DNA of 32,222 nt from a virus, in the IMG/VR virus record IMGVR_UViG_3300024520_000319, positions 1-32,222 of that record; one strand, 5' to 3'. The notes under the pieces are model-generated. The model saw nothing but the letters and a program-made list of their open reading frames with translations. It was not told the origin of the DNA and did not search any database. The translations under genes and the position numbers were made by a program. This document shows positions 1-8,511 of this stretch, piece by piece (position 1 is the first letter of the stretch; each line of letters opens with the position of its first letter).

Positions 1-806
1 TGAACTACGCCGTCGATGGCGGTCTGCCAGAACGAGGCGATATTCTGATCCGCCGCGATTACCCTAGTTCCCGTTGCGGTGAGTAGGTTGACTACGACGT
101 CTTCCAGGGACTCCGCGAGACACTCGACGGTCTGGATGAGTTGATGAACGCCGGTCCCCGCGTCGGCCAGCGCTACCGCCGTGCCGGCGATCGCGTTCGC
201 CTTCGTGGTCGCCAGCGAGAACGTGTTGGCCGACAGGCCGATCACGTAGTAGTCGGTCCCCGTCGCGCCGTTCGCCAGGACGGTCCCGCCGCCGGCCCAG
301 GACCCGGCCGCGGCCTCGGCGACCGCGATCGCGTCGCCGATCGCCGAGTCGAGCGTCTCCGCGTAGACCGTGCAGACGTCGCCGGCAGCGACGGCGTACA
401 CCGTCGGATTACCGGTCATCGAGACGCCGTACGCCGACGCGGCGCCGGCTCCGAGGTTGATCGCCGCGGCGAGGTTCTCGGCCGCCGTCGCGTCGGCCGC
501 GTTGACGTCGACCTCGCCGTCAGCACTCGGAGCGTTCTTCCAAGTGTAGACCTTGCCGGCCACCGTCACCGTCTCGTCCTCGATGTCGGTCGCCGGCGTG
601 TAGGCCAGGCTAGACCTGACCGCGACGACGAGCCCGGACGGCGCGTCGGCGTTGGTCGTCATGACCCGGAACGGTCCGGCGCCGGTCTGAAGACCGTGCG
701 CCGTCGCGGTCAGGATGTTCCCGGACGATCTCACGAACTCCTTCGGGAGACCGGTAGGGATCTTCGCACCGCCCATGGCGGTGATGAACAGTGCCTTCGT
801 CGTCAT
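1..806 (-). CDS. Phage structural protein, 3' end outside window
   Basis: This leftward reading frame starts at ATG 806, just downstream of the major capsid gene, and stays open to the left edge, so its C-terminus is missing. A GGAG lies about 7 bases before the ATG. The translation begins MTTKALFITAMGGAKIPTG and contains ATAHGLQTG, a VTVAGKVYTWKN segment, AENLAAAIN, and later TDYYVIGLSANTFSLA followed by GTAVALADAGTGVH. Combinations of 'HGL-TG', 'YYVI--NTF-LA' and 'GTGVH' are familiar in phage head, decoration and tail-fibre proteins, but I cannot assign a specific role. Its place right after the capsid gene fits a head decoration, head-tail joining or fibre protein. The rightward frame opposite it is Arg-rich and looks like a shadow. 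Confidence 0.7.
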   Translation of the reverse strand, partial: MTTKALFITAMGGAKIPTGLPKEFVRSSGNILTATAHGLQTGAGPFRVMTTNADAPSGLVVAVRSSLAYTPATDIEDETVTVAGKVYTWKNAPSADGEVDVNAADATAAENLAAAINLGAGAASAYGVSMTGNPTVYAVAAGDVCTVYAETLDSAIGDAIAVAEAAAGSWAGGGTVLANGATGTDYYVIGLSANTFSLATTKANAIAGTAVALADAGTGVHQLIQTVECLAESLEDVVVNLLTATGTRVIAADQNIASFWQTAIDGVV

Positions 807-852
807 GACTACTCCGTGGTTCTTCTGAGAGGGGGAACTCAGCTCGCGCGCG

Positions 853-1974
853 CTAAGATTCTCGCGTGATCAGTCGAGCAAACTTCACCTGCTTGCGCTC
901 CGGGTAGACCCGGTTCCAGCTCGTCGCGATGTTGATGTTGTTCGTCGTCGCCGCGTTCGTCGGACCGCCGTTCGGAGCCGTTCCCGTGTAGGCGTGACCG
1001 ATCGGGTGGATCGACCACTCGACGCGCGAGTAGAGGACCTCCTGACCGCCGCCGTTGCCCGCCTGGGGCTCCCGCGTGATCTCGGTCGCGACCTTCGGCG
1101 TGCCGACGCCGAGCTGAATGGCGCCCGGTCCGAAGAGCCAGGTCTCGAACATGCCGGCCGCTCCCGCGGTGCCGGCGCCGAGGACGACGTTTGTTCCGCT
1201 CGGCATGTTGTCGTCCACGACGACTCGCCGACCGAGGAACGTCGCGATCATGACCTCGCCGCGAGCGTCCGGAATGAAGTCGATTAGGTTGTTCTTCTGC
1301 GCTCGGTTGTAGACCGTCGAGTGGAACATGGCGATCCCGAGATCTTCCTGGGAGTCTCCCATCGTGACCGCGGCGTCGAGGAACGCCTCCGCGCTGAAGT
1401 CCGTCACGCCGGCGACGTAGGCGCCGCCGGAGATGTCGTTCGCGTAGTCGCCGGCATCGTTGACCCCGTTGTCCTTCGATACACCCTGCATCGTGGCGAT
1501 GACCGCGGCCTGAAGTCTGCGCGCCCAGTAGTTCGACACGCGACCGGCGATCGCGTCCGCGGGATCGTCCCCGGCGAGCTGGCCGGCGAGGTCCGAGGTG
1601 CCCCAGACCTGATTGCGGTTCAGACGAACCGCGATCTCGGTGTCCGTGTCGATCGCCAGCGGACGAGCGTCGTCGAGCTGCTCGGTGAACGTCGCCGCGA
1701 GGACCTCGACCGCGTCTCCCGACATGGTTTGCTTGAAGTGGTCCGCCGTCGAGTCCGTCGACGTGTTCTCGGCGTCGTTGTCGAGATCACGCCAGCTCGG
1801 CACGTTGAAGGTAAGTCCACCACCAGCGAGCAGGCCGTCGATGAAGGGGGATCTCTGGAGCGCCCCCGCCTGAATCAGGCGAGTCTTGTCCTCGGTGAGC
1901 TGCTGGACGTAGGGCGTGAAGACTTCGGGAACGACGAGGTCCGCGACGTTCGTGGTCAGTAGGGCGTCGGACAT
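853..1974 (-). CDS. Major capsid protein
   Basis: A 373-residue protein that should assemble the icosahedral head. The N-terminal pattern VVPEVFTPYVQQLTEDKTRL, then LLAGGGLTFNVPSWRDL, and later AVRLNRNQVWGTSDLAGQL and NYWARRLQAAVIATMQGV, is typical of one family of HK97-fold phage coat proteins. A segment with MFHSTVYNRAQKNNLIDFIP and the strand RRVVVDDNMPSG fits the P-domain/A-domain region seen in that family. It follows the scaffold gene, as expected in a head module. The start has a GGGAG about 10 bases upstream. The family assignment is from sequence resemblance only; the position and length support it. Confidence 0.85.
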   Translation of the reverse strand: MSDALLTTNVADLVVPEVFTPYVQQLTEDKTRLIQAGALQRSPFIDGLLAGGGLTFNVPSWRDLDNDAENTSTDSTADHFKQTMSGDAVEVLAATFTEQLDDARPLAIDTDTEIAVRLNRNQVWGTSDLAGQLAGDDPADAIAGRVSNYWARRLQAAVIATMQGVSKDNGVNDAGDYANDISGGAYVAGVTDFSAEAFLDAAVTMGDSQEDLGIAMFHSTVYNRAQKNNLIDFIPDARGEVMIATFLGRRVVVDDNMPSGTNVVLGAGTAGAAGMFETWLFGPGAIQLGVGTPKVATEITREPQAGNGGGQEVLYSRVEWSIHPIGHAYTGTAPNGGPTNAATTNNINIATSWNRVYPERKQVKFARLITRES

Positions 1975-2183
1975 TTGGAGTGATCTCCCGGGGAGTTCCT
2001 GGATTCCAGTTCAATCCGGAAGTCGAACCCCATGGCCGATAACCGTCCGACGAAAACTCTCGGCGCCCTCCCATGAGGACCGAGCCCCGATCGCCGGGTC
2101 TGGCGGGAGCGTCACAACGCCCATGCGCTGCTCTGCGCGCTATACCCTACGTCCGATGACACGGGGAGTGCAAGGCCCGAAAG

Positions 2184-3035
2184 CTACTTCTTCGCAGACG
2201 GGCGACGACCGCCGACCGTCGTGCCCGCCGCCTTCGCCATCTGGCCGGCCACGTCCCGACCCTCAGTCTGGATGACCTGACCCTGCTTCGTGACGTTCCA
2301 ATCCTCGTGCGAGAACGGGTTTGAACCTCTTCGACCACTCACTCCTCTTGACCCCTGAGATCCGGCGCCGCGGGGTTCCCCCCACCAGAGTGGGCGGAGC
2401 TGCTGCTTCTCGATGTCCAGCATGAGCTGCTTCGGCGAGAGACCCGGCTTGAAGTCGGCGAGTCCCTCCTTCGTGACTACCGCCTCGTCGTCGTCGCGAA
2501 CCTCGAAGATCGAATTCGCCAAGAGGAGAGCGTCGGGCCTGGCCTCCTTGAGTGCCTTCGCGCCCTCGAAGGCCTTCGTGAACTCGTCGCCGATCTTTCG
2601 CGACTTCTTCTCCTTGACCAGGCCGTCATTCGTCGCCAGGAGAATATCACGCTCCTCCGTGACCTCGTCGAGCTGACGCTGAACGGGCGTGAGCTTGCCG
2701 GCGATCCTCGCCTCTACCCGCTTCGTGACGATGCCCTCGATCTTATCCTCGTCGAGCTTGTCTCCCGCCGCGGCCTCGAGCTCGGGGAATCGATCGAGCT
2801 TCTCCTGAACGTCGGAGAGCTCACCGAGCGTGGTCCAGGACTTCAGGTCACTCTTCGCCTTCTTCCTGTCACTCTTCTCCTTCCTCAGGCTCTCCTGGAC
2901 CCGATCGACGTCGGCCTGAGTCCGGATGCCGCCGACCTCCGTCAGCTCCCAAGCCCCGTCCTTCTCGGTGAATAGGGCCTTGTAGTCCTCGGGAACGTCG
3001 TCTTCGCTGTCGTACTTGGCCTCCAGAACTGGCAT
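2184..3035 (-). CDS. Capsid scaffold protein
   Basis: A 283-residue, highly charged protein. The N-terminal part (PEDYKALFTEKDGAWEL) is followed by a long predicted coiled coil from about residue 45 to 150, rich in Lys/Glu (SLRKEKSDRKKAKSDLKS, QLDEVTEERDILLATNDGL). This is the usual build of gp20-type phage scaffolds, which guide capsid assembly and then leave the head. It sits between the minor head protein and the major capsid protein, the normal place for a scaffold. The ATG has a good AAGGAGA about 10 bases upstream. The last 70 residues are Gly/Arg/Ser-rich and probably unstructured. About 210 bases between its stop and the capsid gene hold no gene I can support. Confidence 0.75.
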   Translation of the reverse strand: MPVLEAKYDSEDDVPEDYKALFTEKDGAWELTEVGGIRTQADVDRVQESLRKEKSDRKKAKSDLKSWTTLGELSDVQEKLDRFPELEAAAGDKLDEDKIEGIVTKRVEARIAGKLTPVQRQLDEVTEERDILLATNDGLVKEKKSRKIGDEFTKAFEGAKALKEARPDALLLANSIFEVRDDDEAVVTKEGLADFKPGLSPKQLMLDIEKQQLRPLWWGEPRGAGSQGSRGVSGRRGSNPFSHEDWNVTKQGQVIQTEGRDVAGQMAKAAGTTVGGRRPSAKK

Positions 3036-3074
3036 CTATTCGCGTCTCCTTGAAATCTTGGTTTCCGTTCGATC

Positions 3075-5177
3075 CTAGTCGAAGAAGTCCTCTGGATCCA
3101 AGCCCGCGCGGCGGAAGGAGTCGGGTTCGAGCTTCGCGAGCTCGTCGAGCCGGAGCTCGCGGCCCGACTCGTCGACGAACTTGTCGAGCGTCAGGTCACC
3201 GCGACGGAATAGCCTGCCCTTCGTCTTCCCCAGGATGTCGTCCTGATTCGCCGCACTCTGACGCTTCAGGAACTCCGAGTAGGTCGTCTTCGCGGGGACC
3301 TGGCCGGTCAGCTCCCTCATCCTCTTCCTGGCGAACGCATCGAACGCGCCCTTCGTCCCGCGAGGGAGCTTCGCCCGGCTCGTCGGAGCGTCGAAGCCGT
3401 TCTCGGCGGCGAACTCGCGGAGGAGCTGCTTCTGAGTGAAGTTCCGCGCCGGGCGAGTCCCCATCGGCTCCGGGTCGAGCGTCGGGAGGATCAGCGACCG
3501 CTCCCGGTGGTGGAGGGGCAGGACCGGGCGCTTCTCGTCGTCGAGCTCGAAGGTCTCGCCGTCCAGCGACCGGCAATTATGGACCAGGAGACCATTGGCA
3601 ATGTAGACTCCTCGACAGGTCTCTAGGTTATAGACATGGGTCGATCGAAACTCTCTCCGCACGCTCACGACATCATCGCCGACTACCGAGCAGGGAAATC
3701 CGCCAGGTCGATCGCTATCGATCACGAAACGACCACGACCACTGTCACGAGTCTTCTGAAGAAGGCTGGCGTCATGCCACATCGGGAGCGCGGCGTCGTC
3801 GACGACATGATTGGCGAGGATCGACGATGCATCGTTCGCATGTTCTGCGAAGGCACCAGGCCTTCCGAAATCATTCGCCTTACAGGACGAAGTAAGTCCT
3901 GCGTCTACGCCGTGCTCAAGAGAAATAGAGTGCCTCTCCGAGGTCTTACTAACTGGTCTCCTAGCCATTCTCAGAAGCTCAGAGCCGCAAAGACCAGGGA
4001 GACTCGAGGAATCCTGAACGAGACGGAGAAGGTTGTCCTCAGACTTCTCCGTGCCGCGAAGGTACGCGGTAAGGCGCAGTGGGCATTTGGCTACCAGAAC
4101 GTCGACTTCGCCATCCGTTCCCACTCCGTCGCCGTGGAAGTCTGCTGCCGAGGGACATTCTCGAAGTACGTGCGAGAAGGCTGGATCGTTCGCCGCATCA
4201 AAGAGCTCGGCAATGCTGGGTGGCACGTCTACGTCTTGAACGCCTTCGATCGCAGAACTATCGAGACCTACGGAATAGAGGATCTGCTTTCCTGGCTCGA
4301 CTTCCTCAAGGGACAACCAACCATCCGACGTCAGTACCGGGTGATTCGGTGTCCCGATCAACTCCTTTCCACTGGCTGTTGTGACGATGATTACGTCGCC
4401 GCGATATCGACGCCGATAAAGCTTCTCGACTAGACCGATCGGACGAACCTGAGTCGATCCTTCGACGCAAATCGCCGTGGTCCGCGAATCGAGCGTCGCG
4501 ATGAAGAGGAGGACCTCGAAGAGATCGTCGTTCGTCGCGATGAAGATGTCGCGGCCGCGGGACGCGGCGTGGTTCGACGCGGTGACCGCCAGGGTCTCCA
4601 TCTGGCGCCGCGTCCTCGCCGTCGCGCCGCCGGCGCCGCCGGTCGCCCTCGTTCCCACCACCCGAGCGGCGACCTCTCGCGGCGCCTCGCCCTGGGTCAC
4701 GCCGATCGTAATCTGATCGGCGATCGCCCGCGCGTCGCCGTTCCGCGTCGCGGCGATCCACTCGCCGAGCGTTCGACCGAGGAAGGGGTCCTTCAGCGCC
4801 GCGCGCCGTAGGTCCTTCGCCGCCGGCAGGATCGTCTGAAGCTGCGCCGGCGAGACCGTCCGAGCGGCGGCCTCGACGAACCGCGCCTCGGCGACCGAGA
4901 CGTCGCCCACGCCCTTCCGCATGATTCGCCCCACCTCGCGCCACGCTCCGGCTCGGATCTCACGAACCTCGTCGAGCAGCGCCCTCAGGCGCAGGACTTG
5001 GCCGGCACTCTTGAGCCCGACCCTTCCGCTGCCGAGCCGGTCGCGAATCGCTCGACGGAGGTCGCGCTCGGTCCCGTCGAGGACCTCGAAAGCCTCGTTC
5101 CGAAGCCCCCGAGAGACGCGGAGGAGGTTGATCTGACGCCGGACGAACGCGTCGAGGAGATCCTCATTCGCGGTCAC
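3075..5177 (-). CDS. Minor head protein (SPP1 gp7/Mu F type) interrupted by an intein
   Basis: 700 codons as translated; about 402 residues after removal of a 298-residue intein. Extein N (residues 1-236) is helical and ends in FIATLDSRTTAI. Extein C begins at Cys535 with CRSLDGETFELDD. The joined sequence LDSRTTAIC-RSLDGE is the signature of the SPP1 gp7/Mu gpF minor head domain, which works with the portal during head assembly. The intein runs from Cys237 to Asn534. The GTG start overlaps the TGA of the preceding 95-residue gene (GTGA). Order portal, zinc-ribbon gene, this gene, scaffold, capsid fits a head operon. Function of the spliced protein depends on intein splicing. An opposite-strand gene lies inside the intein (3636-4433). 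Confidence 0.85.
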   Translation of the reverse strand: MTANEDLLDAFVRRQINLLRVSRGLRNEAFEVLDGTERDLRRAIRDRLGSGRVGLKSAGQVLRLRALLDEVREIRAGAWREVGRIMRKGVGDVSVAEARFVEAAARTVSPAQLQTILPAAKDLRRAALKDPFLGRTLGEWIAATRNGDARAIADQITIGVTQGEAPREVAARVVGTRATGGAGGATARTRRQMETLAVTASNHAASRGRDIFIATNDDLFEVLLFIATLDSRTTAICVEGSTQVRPIGLVEKLYRRRYRGDVIIVTTASGKELIGTPNHPVLTSDGWLSLEEVEPGKQILYSVGLDSSAIEGVQDVDVPPSIAELFDAANDPAFSHVLRECPSAADFHGDGVGTDGEVDVLVAKCPLRLTAYLRGTEKSEDNLLRLVQDSSSLPGLCGSELLRMARRPVSKTSERHSISLEHGVDAGLTSSCKANDFGRPGAFAEHANDASSILANHVVDDAALPMWHDASLLQKTRDSGRGRFVIDSDRPGGFPCSVVGDDVVSVRREFRSTHVYNLETCRGVYIANGLLVHNCRSLDGETFELDDEKRPVLPLHHRERSLILPTLDPEPMGTRPARNFTQKQLLREFAAENGFDAPTSRAKLPRGTKGAFDAFARKRMRELTGQVPAKTTYSEFLKRQSAANQDDILGKTKGRLFRRGDLTLDKFVDESGRELRLDELAKLEPDSFRRAGLDPEDFFD
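3576..4469 (-). other. Intein in the minor head protein
   Basis: 298 residues, Cys237 to Asn534 of the host ORF. Splicing block A is CVEGSTQV. Block B is GTPNHPVLTSDGW, with the expected Thr-x-Asn-His. Block F is THVYNLETCRGVYIANG and block G is LLVHN followed by Cys (+1), so all class 1 splicing residues are present: Cys1, block B His, penultimate His533, Asn534, Cys+1. Between blocks B and F is about 210 residues with a DFHGDG...GEVDV segment, which I recall from other phage inteins, but no LAGLIDADG or HNH motif. A sense-strand endonuclease is therefore missing from the centre. Instead nearly all of this interval is occupied by an opposite-strand ORF. Predicted splice-competent; not tested. 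Confidence 0.88.
3636..4433 (+). CDS. Antisense HTH-Vsr/EDxHD-like homing endonuclease nested in the intein
   Basis: A 265-residue protein encoded on the opposite strand wholly inside the intein coding sequence. Two helix-turn-helix units are visible: residues 11-46 (DIIADYRAGKSARSIAIDHE, ending LLKKAGV) and 62-100 (IVRMFCEGTRPSEIIRLTGR, ending VLKRNRV). A C-terminal Vsr/PD-(D/E)XK-like core follows: GYQNVDFAIRSHSVAVEV (Asp157, Glu168), then IVRRIKELGNAGWHVYVLN. This order of tandem HTH plus Vsr-like nuclease is known from free-standing phage homing endonucleases of the I-Bth0305I/EDxHD group. The His that usually follows the 'AVEV-GG-W' stretch is not obvious here (CCRGTFSKY), so activity is uncertain. 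ATG 3636 lies opposite the conserved block F His codon. Codons on the two strands are in exact register. No strong ribosome site was seen. Confidence 0.72.
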   Translation: MGRSKLSPHAHDIIADYRAGKSARSIAIDHETTTTTVTSLLKKAGVMPHRERGVVDDMIGEDRRCIVRMFCEGTRPSEIIRLTGRSKSCVYAVLKRNRVPLRGLTNWSPSHSQKLRAAKTRETRGILNETEKVVLRLLRAAKVRGKAQWAFGYQNVDFAIRSHSVAVEVCCRGTFSKYVREGWIVRRIKELGNAGWHVYVLNAFDRRTIETYGIEDLLSWLDFLKGQPTIRRQYRVIRCPDQLLSTGCCDDDYVAAISTPIKLLD

Positions 5178-5461
5178 TTAGGTGGCTCCCAACCTTCGAG
5201 AATGACGTGCTCGTGGAATGAGCACGTATCCGTGAACGGGCACACCACTGACGGCGTGACGACTCCGTCGTCGGAGATGTCGTGACTTGGATGGTCTTCA
5301 TCAGTGGGCGGACGCTGAAGGGTTCCACCCTGACCGCACTGTGGACACTTGAACGTGACGATGACGAAACCATCACCGTCGACGTCGTAGCGAATCCACG
5401 TGCCCGGAGGCTGCTCGCGCTGAGGGCCAGTAAATCTCGGATAGCTCCGACGGTTCGTCAC
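5174..5461 (-). CDS. Small zinc-ribbon-like protein in head operon
   Basis: 95 residues with Cys39-x2-Cys42 (FKCPQCGQGG) and a second cluster Cys74, Cys80, His83 (VVCPFTDTCSFHEHV), giving one possible zinc site. It ends in VILEGWEPPK. The GTG start overlaps the TGA of the portal gene, and its own TGA overlaps the GTG of the minor head gene, so it is translationally coupled on both sides. I do not recognise a named family. Small Cys-rich proteins between portal and minor head genes are common in phages, and no function is assigned. Confidence 0.7.
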   Translation of the reverse strand: MTNRRSYPRFTGPQREQPPGTWIRYDVDGDGFVIVTFKCPQCGQGGTLQRPPTDEDHPSHDISDDGVVTPSVVCPFTDTCSFHEHVILEGWEPPK

Positions 5462-6993
5462 CTACTCGCCCCGACCGGCTCCTTCTCCGCCTCGACCTCC
5501 TCCTCCTCCTCGTCCTCGTCCTCCTCCGGACCCTCCGGATCCATACTCGGCGGCGGCGGATTGAGGTCCTCGTTCTCGCGCTCCTCGGCGAGTTGGGCGA
5601 TCTCCTCCTCGAAGGTCATCTCGGTCACGCCCTTCTTCTGCATGTTGCCGTGAATCGTACGCGACGAGAGCGGAGCGCCCATGGTCTTCGCGCCCTGAAG
5701 CTGAGTGAGCTCCTGGCCGCTCATCGTGTCGTCGACGAAGTCGAGGTTCGGCTCGACAGCGACCGCTTCCGGGTCGGCTCCCATCCATCGAGCCCCGATC
5801 CTCAGGAGCTTCTCCAGAGCGTGGGCGGAGGCCTTCGCGACGTGGTTCAGCGTGGCGGTCCGAGCTGAGACTCGAATCTTCAACGCCTCGCCGGATTCGG
5901 CGTCGCGCGAGGTCGACTCCATCGGATCGCTCGTCATCGAGCGAGCCTCGGTCCGATCGTTCTCCAACGACTGACGCTGCTCCGGTATACCGGCGGAGTT
6001 GACGCCGATGTACCTCGCGTCGCCACCGATGGGCAGAGCGATCTCCGCGTGAGCGCCGACCCTCCGATTCGGCTTGTCGTCGACGTCGCCGATCACGACG
6101 AGCGTGTCCTGACCCGTCATGAAGAGACTCTGGCGATAGTCGGCCTCGCCGCGGTAGATCGTGAGCGAGATGTTCGATAGACCGAGAAGCGGCGGTCGAT
6201 CCGGAGTCGCCAGCGCGTCTTTCGAGTTCACGAAGACGAACGGGACCTCGTTCGACGTGCCTCGGCCCGTTCGGGGCTCCTCGAGCTTCGACGGATCGAA
6301 GCTCTGATCCTTCTCGAAGACGGCCTGACGATAGATCCCCTCACCCTCCGGCTCGTTCTCCAGAGGATCGCCGAGGACGAGGACTCGATACTTCTCGACG
6401 TCGCGCCAGGTGAACGGGTCGGCGCCCGCCTCCTCGCCGCCGCGCTCCGCGCTCGACTCGTCGAGGACGACGAGGTTCAGGTTCGACCTCTCGATCTCCT
6501 CGCGCTGTCCGTCGTCCCAGTTGATGATGGTCTCCGCCTCGTAGAGGGAGACGTAGAAGTCACCCTTGCTCGCTCCGACGTCCTGAACGTCGAGCAGGAG
6601 GCCGAGCCGGCCCGCGACGAGCTGAAGCTCGGTCATCTTCTGGAGGAGCATCTGGAGAGACTCTCCCTCCAGCGTCGCGCTCTCGATTAGGTGCTCCATC
6701 TGAGAGGGGAGCTCGATCGTCGCATCCTTGTTGTGCATCACGCCGAGGAGCCCGGCGACGGCCTGACGCACCAGGTCGGGGAATACCGATCGAGTCTTGT
6801 ACGCGCAGTACGCGAGCCAACCGCCCGAGCTGGCGTTCAGCGTGAGCGCCCCGTCCTTGATCATCCCGTCGGTCGCCGGGAGGTACTCGAAGCCCGCGTT
6901 CTTGACCTCCCGCTCCCCCTCGTAGGTCACGCGCATCTGGCGCCAGTCCTTCAGGCACTTCGAGTAGAGCGGATGGGGAGTACTGATGCTCAT
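5458..6993 (-). CDS. Portal-like protein (DUF4055 type)
   Basis: 511 residues. The N-terminus (HPLYSKCLKDWRQMRVTYEG, REVKNAGFEYLPATDG) and the following YCAYKTRSVFPDLVRQAVAGLLGV match the pattern of DUF4055 proteins, which occupy the portal position in many siphovirus and podovirus genomes. The middle part LGLLLDV and ETIINWDDGQ is also typical. The C-terminus is a long acidic tail (DPEGPEEDEDEEEEEVEAE), encoded by repeated ctc/gag codons. It lies directly after the large terminase gene and before the minor head gene, as a portal should. It would form the dodecameric ring for DNA entry at one vertex. ATG start; stop overlaps the next gene's GTG. Confidence 0.82.
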   Translation of the reverse strand: MSISTPHPLYSKCLKDWRQMRVTYEGEREVKNAGFEYLPATDGMIKDGALTLNASSGGWLAYCAYKTRSVFPDLVRQAVAGLLGVMHNKDATIELPSQMEHLIESATLEGESLQMLLQKMTELQLVAGRLGLLLDVQDVGASKGDFYVSLYEAETIINWDDGQREEIERSNLNLVVLDESSAERGGEEAGADPFTWRDVEKYRVLVLGDPLENEPEGEGIYRQAVFEKDQSFDPSKLEEPRTGRGTSNEVPFVFVNSKDALATPDRPPLLGLSNISLTIYRGEADYRQSLFMTGQDTLVVIGDVDDKPNRRVGAHAEIALPIGGDARYIGVNSAGIPEQRQSLENDRTEARSMTSDPMESTSRDAESGEALKIRVSARTATLNHVAKASAHALEKLLRIGARWMGADPEAVAVEPNLDFVDDTMSGQELTQLQGAKTMGAPLSSRTIHGNMQKKGVTEMTFEEEIAQLAEERENEDLNPPPPSMDPEGPEEDEDEEEEEVEAEKEPVGASR

Positions 6994-8457
6994 CTACCAC
7001 ATCCCGGATGTAGTTCCTGAACGAACTCGGAAGCCCTCAGACCTGATCCGATACCGGGTCTCGTCGGCGATGTGATCCTCGGCGTCGGTGTCCACATCCT
7101 CAAGGTTCTTCTCGTCTCGCGGAAGGCTCAGCACGGTCCGGAGGAAGTCCGGACACTCCGATCCTACCACGAAGAGCCCGGGCGCCTCACGCGGTAGTCC
7201 GTCGATCCTGTGAGCCGCCTTCATCATCTTTCGCATGAGCTCCCACCCCTGGACGCGAGAACCCGGCCGCTTGTCGGCGTGGGCCCAGGAGATACCGCGA
7301 TAAATCGACCCGTCGAACCGAACCGGCTTCGCCATGTCCGAGCCGATGCAGTGGCCGCTCTCCACGGTAAAGATCGACGAGTCAGCCGGACCGGGCTGGA
7401 CTATACAGCGATCTCCCCTCCTCCAGCCCCAGAGGATCTCGCGCTCGATAATCCCCTGAGAGATCTCCGTCGCGAGCATCTCGACGCCCTGGTTCGGCTT
7501 ACCCGAGCAGCCGTACCACTCCTTGACCCGGAAGAGATCGCCGGGAACCGTCGAGCGCCAGGACCCGTCGCGCATCAGGAGATCCGACCCGTCCGACCTC
7601 GCCCACCACCCGACGGCGAAGGGCTTCGTCGATCCCCAGTCGAACGACCGGTCGACGCGCCAGCCGATGGGAACCTCGAATCGCTCCATCACGTTGAACT
7701 CCGACTTCCAGACCGCGGAGAACATGCCGCCGACGGGAATGTCCCAGTCACCGTCGAACCACGCCTTCGCCTGCTCCGGACTCGTCGCCGCCGCGGCCAG
7801 GTTGTCCTTGTAGTTCGGGTCGGCCTCGAGAAGGACCGTATTCTCGTCGACGTGGCTATGAATCGCGCATCGGATGGGTTCCTTCCTTCCGCTGTCGTCG
7901 ACCGCGTCGGTGATCGTGCGCGTTCGCCACCAGTCGCCGTGCAGCTTGTAGCGATCCTGAACCCAGCCGTGACCGACGCCGTACGGGTTCGTCGTCGCGC
8001 GGATCATGCGCGGCACTCCCTGCTTCGACGAACGACAGCACGCGAACATCTTGCGGAAGCACTCGTCGTCCCTCCAGTTCGTCAGCTCCTCCCAGCCGAT
8101 GAACGGGTACTCGTGTCCCTGGTAGTTCTCGCAGTCCTCCGGCCGCGCCATGTGGCGAAGGAGGAGCGCCTCGCCGGTCGGCCACTCCCACATCATCTTC
8201 GAGCGATTGAACTTCGCCTGCGGGAAGATCTGCGAGAACCACTTCTCGGTCTTCGCCTGAACGTCCGCGAGTTGCGGGTAGGTCTGCCTGAAGATCACAC
8301 CGCGCCACGCGTGACCGTGTCCCTTGTCGACGTGCTGGGCGTAGGACATGATCATCCCGTCGGTCTTCGCCGCGCCGCGCGTACCGTGGTTGAGCACCTC
8401 GACGAACGGGCACGACATGAACGCAGTCTGCGACCCCTTCAGCGGCATCCACGCCAC
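6994..8457 (-). CDS. Terminase large subunit
   Basis: 487 residues. Walker A is GTRGAAKT (25-32), in the context EVLNHGTRGAAKTDG typical of phage terminases. Walker B is PFIGWEEL (118-125) and the coupling motif is ATTNPYG (154-160). The C-terminal nuclease domain starts with RSFDWGSTKPFAVGWW (first metal-binding Asp273). The enzyme cuts concatemeric DNA and pumps it into the head. The start used is GTG 8457, the only usual start codon between an in-frame TAA at 8512-8514 and the conserved AWMPLKGSQTAF. The in-frame sequence before the GTG (VERYVDGKR) also resembles terminase N-termini, so the true start is slightly uncertain. Its likely small-subunit partner lies about 9.5 kb away (17873-18331). 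Confidence 0.92.
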   Translation of the reverse strand: MAWMPLKGSQTAFMSCPFVEVLNHGTRGAAKTDGMIMSYAQHVDKGHGHAWRGVIFRQTYPQLADVQAKTEKWFSQIFPQAKFNRSKMMWEWPTGEALLLRHMARPEDCENYQGHEYPFIGWEELTNWRDDECFRKMFACCRSSKQGVPRMIRATTNPYGVGHGWVQDRYKLHGDWWRTRTITDAVDDSGRKEPIRCAIHSHVDENTVLLEADPNYKDNLAAAATSPEQAKAWFDGDWDIPVGGMFSAVWKSEFNVMERFEVPIGWRVDRSFDWGSTKPFAVGWWARSDGSDLLMRDGSWRSTVPGDLFRVKEWYGCSGKPNQGVEMLATEISQGIIEREILWGWRRGDRCIVQPGPADSSIFTVESGHCIGSDMAKPVRFDGSIYRGISWAHADKRPGSRVQGWELMRKMMKAAHRIDGLPREAPGLFVVGSECPDFLRTVLSLPRDEKNLEDVDTDAEDHIADETRYRIRSEGFRVRSGTTSGMW

Positions 8458-8511
8458 GCGCTTCCCGTCGACGTATCGCTCGACCGGAGCCTTCGCCGCC
8501 TCGACGCGAGC

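Noticed and set aside
141-869. Rightward 242-codon frame at the left edge
   Set aside because: Arg/Asp/Gly-rich shadow of the truncated leftward structural gene, which has a good start and familiar phage motifs.
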